Translations under genes and position numbers: made by a program
The notes under the pieces: model-generated
Databases searched by the model: none
Seen by the model: only the letters and a program-made list of their open reading frames with translations
Told to the model about the DNA's origin: nothing
In this document: piece by piece, positions 16,068-23,219 of the stretch
Numbering within the stretch: position 1 is the stretch's first letter
How the letters are laid out: every line of letters begins with the position of its first letter
DNA from: DASXRU01 sp039933315
GTDB taxonomy: Bacteria; Acidobacteriota; Blastocatellia; Pyrinomonadales; Pyrinomonadaceae
Assembly: GCA_039933315.1 (NCBI GenBank)
Contig: JBDTOI010000026.1
Span: 1-32,442, forward strand
Direction: 5' to 3'
Length of the DNA stretch: 32,442 nucleotides

Positions 16068-16964
16068 CTAGAGCCTGTCAGAAAGCAGATTGCTGGCGAG
16101 AGAAAGATCCAGGACCAACAGGGCGCGAATCGTGTTGCGCGGAGAGAGGTGCTCTTCATCACCTTCATCATCTTCTACACAGTTGTGCTCGAGAGATCGC
16201 GCGAGCCGCCGGGGTAGTCGCTCCCAGCTTGGCGTGCGCTGAATGAACGATCGCGTGGCCAGGGCGCCCACCAGATCGCAGGCCAGCTCTTCCGCGCGTT
16301 GGCCCTCGATGCGCAAGCCGGTGCGGCTCGCCGCCCGCCGCCCGACCGCCCGAAAAACAGGAAACAGAGTGTCCGACCGGCCATCCGCGATGTGCGTCAA
16401 CTCATGGGCCAACACGCTGAGCACCGCTTCGTCAGACCGCAAGCCCGCCAGAAAGATTGTGCCGAAGTGAATCGTGTGCGGGTCCCTGAGAAAAACGCTG
16501 GCGTTGTCGCGGGCTTCCATGTCCGGCTTGACGCGGGTCACGGACTGTACCCGGGCCGTGGCAGTTCTAATCCTGTCGCGGTCGCGCTGACTTTGATAAA
16601 GCTTGTATTCCACGGCCAGTTGAGCCAGCGCCGAGGTGACCAGCCGGCGGGCTTCCGGCAGCAGTCGCTCAGCCCGCCGCGCACCCACAACTGCTTCCGA
16701 GTGGCCTACCGGCATTGAAGGGCGGGCCTGCATTTCGTCAATCGGCGCACTGCCAAATGGGTCCTGAATTCGTTCCGCACAAACGGCGGTCATGGCCTGC
16801 TCGACCAGCGCGCGATGGGCGGGAGTGAAGGCAGCCGGTCTTGAATGTGCTTCCTGCCGGCGGCCCGGTCTTGACTGGCCTCGAGCGGCGCCGGCGAAGG
16901 GAACCAAAAGACCAGACACCAGGACTATGGCCGCGAAAAAAGAAATGACACGTACCGTGTTCAA
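16068..16964 (-). CDS. M48-like secreted zinc metalloprotease
   Basis: The zinc site is HELTH (LSVLAHELTHIADG) followed about 35 residues later by ELACD, matching the ExxxD of M48 peptidases. The frame is open to 17108, but the extra 48 codons read through the REP hairpins at 17013-17115 and look non-coding. A TTG at 16964 gives MNTVRVISFFAAIVLVSGLL, a typical signal peptide followed by an Ala-rich cleavage region, so I place the start there (298 residues), although no ribosome site is clear. A helical region precedes the zinc motif, including a Cys-Ala-Glu segment. The protein probably degrades or processes envelope proteins. It is transcribed toward the lipoprotein gene with 115 bases between them. 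Confidence 0.78.
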   Translation of the reverse strand: MNTVRVISFFAAIVLVSGLLVPFAGAARGQSRPGRRQEAHSRPAAFTPAHRALVEQAMTAVCAERIQDPFGSAPIDEMQARPSMPVGHSEAVVGARRAERLLPEARRLVTSALAQLAVEYKLYQSQRDRDRIRTATARVQSVTRVKPDMEARDNASVFLRDPHTIHFGTIFLAGLRSDEAVLSVLAHELTHIADGRSDTLFPVFRAVGRRAASRTGLRIEGQRAEELACDLVGALATRSFIQRTPSWERLPRRLARSLEHNCVEDDEGDEEHLSPRNTIRALLVLDLSLASNLLSDRL

Positions 16965-17012
16965 CGAGAAGAGGAGATGTCTTCTCGCGGAATCCTTGAT
17001 CCTAAGCGGAAC

Positions 17013-17115
17013 TGTAGGGGCGGCACTCCGTGGCCGCCCCTTCTTTTCACTCAGCTCTCTAATCATAATCTCGACTCGACCAGGAAGGGGGTGGCCACGG
17101 AGTGCCACCCCTACA
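17013..17115. repeat. Inverted pair of GC-rich REP-like hairpins
   Basis: Arms at 17013-17040 and 17088-17115 are reverse complements with two differences in 28, spaced by 47 bases. Each arm is itself a hairpin: GGGGCGGC-8-GCCGCCCC (17017-17040) and GGGGTGGC-8-GCCACCCC (17088-17111). The nested arrangement is that of a bacterial interspersed mosaic element. It lies between the crotonase and M48 genes. Confidence 0.85.
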
Positions 17116-17138
17116 ATCTTCCGATCTTCCTTTCTCGC

Positions 17139-17918
17139 TCACCGGTGTCGCCATTTAGCTTTGCGCTTTGCTATAAACGCGTTGACTCCCTCAACCGCGT
17201 CGTCGGTTTTCATTAACTCGTGTAAATAAAGATTCTCAATCGAAGCCAGGGTCGATTCAAACGACAGATTTCGTCCGAGGTCCATGGCCCGCCGCGCCAT
17301 TTCCAGCGCCGGAGCTGAAAGGTCGCGCAACTTCTGCAGGACATCCTCTACCTTTTGTTCCATTTCACCTACCGGCAATACGTAATTCACCAGGCCAAGT
17401 TGCAGGGCCGTGGGCCCATCAATCAACTCCCCGGTCAGGATCAGTTCGCGCGCGCGCTTTTCGCCGATGATTCGCGGCAGAAGGATTGCGGCTATCGGGG
17501 GAAAGACGCCGAGCTTTATTTCCGGCTGGCCAAAGAGCGAACGGTCCGAGGCAATCACAATGTCGCACGCGGCCACCAACTCGCATCCGCCACCCAGCGC
17601 CAGACCATCGACTACCGCAATCGTGGGCCGGGCAAGCTGTTCCAGAGCGTGAAAGATCGCATGGAACGAGTCCAGCATTTGATACACGGTTTCTTCCACA
17701 TGCTCTTCGATGGCCACGCCCGAGCTGAAAGCTTTCGAGGCGGGCGTAGCTGAGAAAACGACGGCAGCCAGATCGTGGCTGGAGATGCACTCGTCCAGGC
17801 CGCGGCTAATCTCGCGCATCATGGCGATGTTAAAGATGTTCAGCGGCGGGCGGGTAAACGTAATGCGGGCTACCCGATCATCGATGGCGAACTTAATGTG
17901 CTGGTAGGCTTTTGGCAT
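17139..17918 (-). CDS. Enoyl-CoA hydratase/isomerase (crotonase) family, cyclohexadienoyl-CoA-hydratase-like
   Basis: The 259-residue protein has the crotonase core: first oxyanion segment SKAFSSGVAIEEH (about 61-73), second AVVDGLALGGGCELVAACDIVIAS (about 101-124) and FGQPEIKLGVFP. The two glutamates used by enoyl-CoA hydratases are present in GGGCEL and QPEIKLG. After that, the usual GAGGTQRL is replaced by PPIAAILLPRIIG, a feature I associate with cyclohexa-1,5-diene-1-carbonyl-CoA hydratase relatives. It therefore hydrates or isomerises a CoA thioester, perhaps a cyclic one; this is an inference. The ATG start lacks a clear ribosome site. No other beta-oxidation gene is adjacent. Confidence 0.88.
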   Translation of the reverse strand: MPKAYQHIKFAIDDRVARITFTRPPLNIFNIAMMREISRGLDECISSHDLAAVVFSATPASKAFSSGVAIEEHVEETVYQMLDSFHAIFHALEQLARPTIAVVDGLALGGGCELVAACDIVIASDRSLFGQPEIKLGVFPPIAAILLPRIIGEKRARELILTGELIDGPTALQLGLVNYVLPVGEMEQKVEDVLQKLRDLSAPALEMARRAMDLGRNLSFESTLASIENLYLHELMKTDDAVEGVNAFIAKRKAKWRHR

Positions 17919-18063
17919 AGGACGCGCGCTGCCCGGGTAGTGTAACCGAAAAAAGTCGTAAGGGTGCGAAATGACGCCGGTGTGGTGGTACTGACCTCAT
18001 CGGGGCCGCTGCAGGAGCCACTCCTAAACTACGGCGAGTTTCGGCGTTGGCAAGATTGCCGAC

Positions 18064-21000
18064 CTAGCGCTTCTGCACCGCAATGTTTCGCGGTCCGTAA
18101 GGCGGACGCTTCGGATGCGCCGGCGGGTTCTTGCGCAGTTCCTCATTAATCATCTCGATAGCTTTCTCCAGTTGCGGATCGCGGCCGGCGACGACCAGAT
18201 CGGGCCGGGCATCCATCTCCACATCCGGATCCACGCCGCGGTTCTCCACCACCCACTCGCTCTTGCCGTTGTCGGCGGTCCAGATGGCAAAACTCGGCGC
18301 GGTGACTGATCCGTTATCGATCATCGGCAGTCCGCCTGATATACCCACCAGCCCTCCCCAGGTGCGTTTGCCAACCAGCTGGCCTATGCCGTAGCGCCGG
18401 AAGTAATAGGGAAACGCGTCGCCACCAGAGCCGGAGTATTCGTTGATCAGCATTACCTTGGGACCATAGATGGCTGCGCCCGGAGTTTTCCAGTCGTTAC
18501 CTTCACGCGGCGCGTAGTAACTCAACAGTTGCCGGCGCAAACGCTCGACAAAGAAGTCCGGAATAAAACCGCCACTGTTCCAGCGCTCATCCACAATCAG
18601 GCATTGCTTGTCCGTCTGCGCATAGAAGGCTTTGGCGAATGCATTGATGCCGCCAATGGAAGTGTCGGGCACGTACATGTAGCCGCAGCGATTGCCGGTG
18701 GCGTCACTGACTTTACGCCGATTAGCTTCGAACCAATCCAGGTAGCGGAGTCCGCGATCGTTGCCGATGGGTCGCACGGTGACATAGCGGGCGCCGGCCT
18801 CGGAAGGCTTGTCGTTGACCTTCAGAACAACCTGCTTGCCCACCGTGTTTTCGAACAGGGCAAACGGATTGTCGCTCGCCCGCAAGGGCTGGCCATTGAC
18901 TGCCAGCAGGTAGTCTCCCTCCCGAATTATGACCCCGGGCTCAGTCAACGGTGATCGGGTATCACTAAACGAATTGTCGCCGGGATAGATTTTCTTGAAG
19001 CGGAAATAACCGTCGCGCACTTCAAAATCAACGCCCAGCAGTCCCACCCCCACGCGCTGCACGTCGGGAGCGTCACCGCCCGAAACGTATGCGTGCGAGG
19101 TATTCAGCTCGGCAATCATCTCGCCGATGAGATAGTTCAGATCACTGCGGTGTGCGACATAGGGCAGCTCGTGTTCGTAACGCGTCTTGATCGCTGCCCA
19201 GTCCAGCCCGCGCATGGTCGGGTCATAGTAGAAGTCGCGTTCGATGCGCCAGGCTTCATTGAAGATTTGCTTCCATTCGGCCCGGGGATCGAGTTTCATC
19301 TCCAGTCCGCCAAGCTCAATCTTGCCGTCACCGACTTTCTGTCCCGGCTTGACGTCGATGATTCCGAAAACCGGACCGGCGCGATAAATGACTTTGTCGC
19401 CGGCGCGGTTGATATCGTAGCTACCAATCCCCGGCAGCAGCACCGTGTCCTCGCGCTTGGTCAGATCGTAGGTGTGCAGAATGCGCGCCGGTGGCGGCGG
19501 GGCCGAGCCGTCTCCCGCAGGAGGCGTTGGCGGCGGATTCTGTATGTAGAAGATTCGCTCTTTGGCGGCCAGCAGGCCGTTGTAGCTCCCGGGAGGAATC
19601 GGAATGTTGACGACGCGCCGGCTGATGTTTTCAATATCAACTTTGGTCGGTTTGGTGTCTTCCTTTTTCGCTTCCTCTTTTGGCGGTTCGGCCTTTGGAG
19701 CTTCGGGCGTGGCTGGCTCCGCCGGCTTCGCCGCGGTTGGGTCGCCACCTCCAGTTCCCGGTTTGCCGCGCTCACCTGAACCGCCGGCGCCCGGCGGCAA
19801 AGGCGGTTTCGGCCCTTCCTTGTCAGATGCGCCTTTCTCTTCGTCTGATTCCGGCGCGAACGGCGATGGAGTATCAGCAGCCAGCGTCACGGCATAGATG
19901 CCGGTAGTGTTGTTGTAATTGAACGACAACTCGAAGTTACTGAAGGTCGGGGCGAGATTCCGGTCCGAGAAGAAGTAGAGATACTTCCCCGTCAGATCGA
20001 ACACCGGACTCGAGTCTGGGGTCATCCCGTTCCCGAGGGGATAAGACTGCTGCCGATCAAGCGAATAGAGGTGAATCTGGGGAAACTGGTTGTCATTGGC
20101 TCTGGCATACGCCACCCACTTGCTGTCCGGCGACCAGTCGTAGTCATTGATTCCGCCATTGCGAGACTGAGCGATCAGGACCGGCTTGCCGTCGCTGACG
20201 TTCGCGTAGAAAAGCTTGAGAGTTTTTTCTCCGAAGAGAATCTTCGTCGAGTCGGGTGACCAGGTGGGACCATAGCGATAGGCGTCGCCATCGTGAGTTA
20301 TGCGCCTCTCGTCGCCGACGCCGTCCTGCGGTTTTACGTAGAGTTCATACTCGCCGGTGCGATCGGAGAAGTAAGCGATCCACTTGCCATCCGGTGACCA
20401 CGTGGGCCAAAGCTCGCGTACGCCGGGAGTGTTGGTCAGATTCCGCACGTCGCCTTTCTTGGCGGGCGCGGTAAAGACTTCACCGCGGGCCCCGAACAAA
20501 GCGCGCGATCCGGAGGGTGAAAGACTGAAGCTGTTAATGAAGCGTTCCGCCCTAACGTACGAAGGCCGCGTCAGGGTCAGGTCGCTCTCGACGGTGATCG
20601 GAATCAGCGTGCTCTTTTCGCTGCTCAGATCGTAACTGTAAAGATAGCCGCCATTTTCATAAACGATCGCGGGATTGTTGCCGCCACCGAGGCTGGGCCA
20701 TTTGACGTCGTACTCTTTGTAGTTCGTGAGCTGCCTGATCTTCTTGGTTCCAAGATCGTAACGGTAAAGGTTCATCACATCGTCGCGATCGGAGTCGAAG
20801 TAGATCGCGTTCCCGTGCCACATGGGAAATGCGTCAGTCGCATCGCTGTGCGGTACCTCTTCATACTGGTTGTTCTTGAGGTCATAGATTGAAACGAATT
20901 GCTGCCAGCCGCCGCGGTAGCGCTTCCAGGTGCGAAACTCGGTCGAGATGCGGTTGTAGGCGATCCTGGTCCCGTCGGGAGAATAAGACGTTAACCCGGC

Positions 21001-21492
21001 AGCAGGCAGCGGCAGTTCTTCCGGCATACTGCCGTTGAGGCCGACGGTGAAAAGCTTGTCGAAGCGGTTGCTGAAACTCGTGCGCGGTGAGCGGAAGAGA
21101 ATGCGCTGGCCGTCAGGCGTCCACGTCAGCACCTGATCGGGCTGCGGATGGTAAGTCAAACGGCGCGGTTCGCCGCCTTCCGCGGGCATCACGTAAACGT
21201 CGGTGTTGCCGTCATAGTCCCCGGTAAAGGCAATCCACTTACCGTCCGGCGAAAACTTGGCAAAGACTTCGGCGCCGGGGTGTGCAGTCAACCGCCGGGC
21301 TTGTCCGCCCGAACGCGGCGCCAGCCACAGGTCACCCGCGAAAGTAAAAACAACGTTGTCGCCGTAAATGTCAGGAAAGCGCAGCAGCCGCGTGTTGCCC
21401 TTATTTTGCGCGGCCGCGGTCAGGGAAAACACTGCTATGAGAGAAAGGATGAGCACGCTCGCAAAGGAGCGGAGTAGAGACTTCTTCGACAA
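18064..21492 (-). CDS. Secreted tricorn-like S41 serine protease
   Basis: The 1142-residue protein has a signal peptide (about 5-28, cleavage after TAAAQ). A large propeller region of PD40/WD-like repeats follows (about 35-540, for example FSPDGKWIAFTGDYDG and WSPDGKWIAYFSDRTG). A Pro/Lys/Glu-rich linker covers about 541-620. A helical C1-like domain contains S799-H800 (LNTSHAYV), then a PDZ domain (about 810-905), then the catalytic C2 domain with NEYSGSGGDAF, S1022 as nucleophile, and a likely glutamate at 1083 (VENRGVDPD). These match the tricorn tetrad Ser-His-Ser-Glu. Archaeal tricorn is cytosolic; this one should work in the periplasm on peptides. The start is TTG with GGAGGT eight bases upstream. 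Confidence 0.92.
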   Translation of the reverse strand: MSKKSLLRSFASVLILSLIAVFSLTAAAQNKGNTRLLRFPDIYGDNVVFTFAGDLWLAPRSGGQARRLTAHPGAEVFAKFSPDGKWIAFTGDYDGNTDVYVMPAEGGEPRRLTYHPQPDQVLTWTPDGQRILFRSPRTSFSNRFDKLFTVGLNGSMPEELPLPAAGLTSYSPDGTRIAYNRISTEFRTWKRYRGGWQQFVSIYDLKNNQYEEVPHSDATDAFPMWHGNAIYFDSDRDDVMNLYRYDLGTKKIRQLTNYKEYDVKWPSLGGGNNPAIVYENGGYLYSYDLSSEKSTLIPITVESDLTLTRPSYVRAERFINSFSLSPSGSRALFGARGEVFTAPAKKGDVRNLTNTPGVRELWPTWSPDGKWIAYFSDRTGEYELYVKPQDGVGDERRITHDGDAYRYGPTWSPDSTKILFGEKTLKLFYANVSDGKPVLIAQSRNGGINDYDWSPDSKWVAYARANDNQFPQIHLYSLDRQQSYPLGNGMTPDSSPVFDLTGKYLYFFSDRNLAPTFSNFELSFNYNNTTGIYAVTLAADTPSPFAPESDEEKGASDKEGPKPPLPPGAGGSGERGKPGTGGGDPTAAKPAEPATPEAPKAEPPKEEAKKEDTKPTKVDIENISRRVVNIPIPPGSYNGLLAAKERIFYIQNPPPTPPAGDGSAPPPPARILHTYDLTKREDTVLLPGIGSYDINRAGDKVIYRAGPVFGIIDVKPGQKVGDGKIELGGLEMKLDPRAEWKQIFNEAWRIERDFYYDPTMRGLDWAAIKTRYEHELPYVAHRSDLNYLIGEMIAELNTSHAYVSGGDAPDVQRVGVGLLGVDFEVRDGYFRFKKIYPGDNSFSDTRSPLTEPGVIIREGDYLLAVNGQPLRASDNPFALFENTVGKQVVLKVNDKPSEAGARYVTVRPIGNDRGLRYLDWFEANRRKVSDATGNRCGYMYVPDTSIGGINAFAKAFYAQTDKQCLIVDERWNSGGFIPDFFVERLRRQLLSYYAPREGNDWKTPGAAIYGPKVMLINEYSGSGGDAFPYYFRRYGIGQLVGKRTWGGLVGISGGLPMIDNGSVTAPSFAIWTADNGKSEWVVENRGVDPDVEMDARPDLVVAGRDPQLEKAIEMINEELRKNPPAHPKRPPYGPRNIAVQKR

Positions 21493-21580
21493 GGGAATGG
21501 ACCTCCAGATAGTAACTTAAGTTTTCGGGACTGATGCGAACAGAGAAATGGCTGGAGCTAATACGCCCGCGGCCCGCGGG

Positions 21581-21743
21581 GAATCCACAGATTACGCAGA
21601 TTACACAGATCAGTAAGGAAGGAGGGTTAGAGTACCTGCTGTCTGCCGCCTGCTGCTTAGTGCCTGCTGCTTCCTGCTTACTGCCTTCTGCTTACTGCCT
21701 ACTGCCTTCTTCCATCTGTGAAATCTGTGTAATCTGTGGATTT
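21581..21743. repeat. Inverted repeat flanking a CTGCTTACTGCCT-type array
   Basis: Arms at 21581-21610 and 21714-21743 match in inverse orientation with three differences in 30 (sequence of the type AATCCACAGATTACACAGAT). Between them, 21637-21711 is a degenerate array of CTGCTT, ACTGCCT and CTGCTG units. The right arm abuts the 3' end of fbaB. It fills the gap between the tricorn and aldolase genes and resembles a non-autonomous element with terminal inverted repeats. Confidence 0.75.
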
Positions 21744-21744
21744 C

Positions 21745-22848
21745 TTACGCCACGGTGATTTCTTCGGAAAGGTAAACGTCCTGGATGGCGTTCAGCAGCT
21801 GGACGCCTTCGCTCATGGGACGTTGAAATGCTTTCCGCCCCGAGATCAACCCGGTCCCACCGCCGCGTTTGTTGATGACCGCAGTCCGAACTGCCTCAGC
21901 CATGTCGCTGGCGCCTTTTGATTCCCCGCCCGAGTTAATCAAACCACAACGGCCCATGTAGCAGTTGGCCACCTGGTAACGCACCATATCAATAGGACTG
22001 TCACTGGTCAGCTTTTCCGATACCAACTTAGAGGTCTTGCCATACGATCCACCGGCCGCCTTTTGCGCGGCTTCATAACCGCCGTTACGTTCCGGCAGTT
22101 TCTGCTTGATGATGTCGGCCTGGATCGTTACTCCAAGGTGGTTTGCCTGGGCGGTAAGATCGGTTGACGCGTGCATATCGCCTTCCGGAGTCTTGAACTT
22201 CGGATTGCGCAGGTAGCACCAGAGAATGCAGGCCATGCCCAGCTCATGAGCTTGCGCAAACGCGTTCGCGATTTCAGTTATCTGACGGGTCGATTCATCC
22301 GAGCCGAAATAGATGGTTGCGCCTACGCCGACAGCGCCCATGTTGTGGGCTTCCTTCACCGTGCCAAACAGGACCTGGTCGAACTTGTTGGGCAGTGTCA
22401 GCAGCTCGTTGTGATTAATTTTGACTATGAAGGGAATCTTGTGCGCATAAGATCGCGCCACAGTGCCCAGCACGCCGAAGGTTGAAGCCACCGCGTTGCA
22501 GCCGCCTTCTATTGCCAGTTTCACAATGTTGGCCGGATCGAAGTACTCCGGATTGGGAGCGAAGGACGCGCCGCCGGAATGCTCGATGCCCTGATCCACC
22601 GGCAGAATCGAAAGATACCCTGTCCCGTTAAGCCGGCCGTTGTTGAAGAGGGTCTGGAGCGATCGTAAGACCGCAGGTGACCGATCAGACTGGGACCAGA
22701 CCCGATCGATAAAATCCGGTCCAGGCAAGTTAATCTGATCCTTCGAGATTGTTTCTGACTTGTGATCGAGCAGCGCACGCGCGTCAGGGCCGAGCAATTC
22801 TTCGATGCGGGCGAGCGCCGACTCCGAACGCTTCATTTCGGTGGCCAT
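21745..22848 (-). CDS. fbaB: Class I fructose-bisphosphate aldolase, FbaB/DhnA type
   Basis: The protein follows E. coli FbaB along its full length: LPGPDFIDRVW, SPAVLRSLQTLFNNGRLNGTG, YLSILPVDQGIEHSGGASF, IPFIVKINHNE, GAVGVGATIYFGSDES, ADIIKQKLPERNGGY, NCYMGRCGLINSGGES, and VINKRGGGTGLISGRKAF near the end. It uses a Schiff-base lysine, probably the one in ADIIKQK, to cleave or form fructose-1,6-bisphosphate in glycolysis and gluconeogenesis. The start is the ATG at 22848, six bases after AGGAGG (22855-22860); the longer frame to 22920 would place the ribosome site inside the gene. It gives 367 residues, slightly longer than the E. coli enzyme. It stands alone, between repeat elements on both sides. 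Confidence 0.96.
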   Translation of the reverse strand: MATEMKRSESALARIEELLGPDARALLDHKSETISKDQINLPGPDFIDRVWSQSDRSPAVLRSLQTLFNNGRLNGTGYLSILPVDQGIEHSGGASFAPNPEYFDPANIVKLAIEGGCNAVASTFGVLGTVARSYAHKIPFIVKINHNELLTLPNKFDQVLFGTVKEAHNMGAVGVGATIYFGSDESTRQITEIANAFAQAHELGMACILWCYLRNPKFKTPEGDMHASTDLTAQANHLGVTIQADIIKQKLPERNGGYEAAQKAAGGSYGKTSKLVSEKLTSDSPIDMVRYQVANCYMGRCGLINSGGESKGASDMAEAVRTAVINKRGGGTGLISGRKAFQRPMSEGVQLLNAIQDVYLSEEITVA

Positions 22849-22957
22849 TTCCATCCTCCTGATACGGGTTTTCCCCTGGTAGATTGGCAATGCAATGGGC
22901 GAATTATATAACACAGCCAATCTAAAAGCATTTCCCGCCGGAGGTAGGAGGCAGCCT

Positions 22958-23057
22958 TGTCAGAACCGCCTGCGGTAGCGGGCGGGCCCTCTTGCTTTGC
23001 TACTTGACCCTCCCGCAATACTTGAGGGCCCGCCCGCTACCGCAGGCGGTTCTGACA
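22958..23057. repeat. Perfect 34-bp inverted repeat with nested REP-like hairpins
   Basis: Arms at 22958-22991 and 23024-23057 are exact reverse complements over 34 bases with a 32-base spacer. Similarity continues outward for some 12 bases (GGAGGC...). Each arm holds CCGCCTGCGGTAGCGGGCGG, a hairpin with 8-bp arms and a GGTA loop. It sits in the divergent gap between fbaB and the DUF3857 genes and has no coding capacity. The rest of 22849-23219 shows no gene. Confidence 0.88.
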
Positions 23058-23219
23058 GGAGCCTCCGACCCCCGTTTCTTGCCCTCTCATATCCATTTCA
23101 GTAGAATGCCGCCGCTGGTTCATTTCCTATCGGTTTCGGGCAACCCGGAATGCCTGTTTTACAATAAGCCCTTAACCTCGACCCTCGACTGCACTACACC
23201 TCAGAAAGGCCTTTAACCA

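Noticed and set aside
16965..17108. N-terminal extension of the M48-like protease up to the ATG at 17108
   Set aside because: The extension reads through the REP-like hairpins and would bury the signal peptide 48 residues into the protein.
19093..19779. A 228-codon open frame opposite the tricorn-like gene
   Set aside because: It is the antisense of the linker and helical region; Arg/Gly-rich low complexity explains its length.
21637..21711. Possible CRISPR array or tandem gene repeat
   Set aside because: The units are short and degenerate with no spacers of constant length, and no cas gene is near.
21745..22920. Longer aldolase starting at 22920
   Set aside because: AGGAGG at 22855-22860 is correctly spaced for the ATG at 22848, and the extra residues have no counterpart in FbaB proteins.
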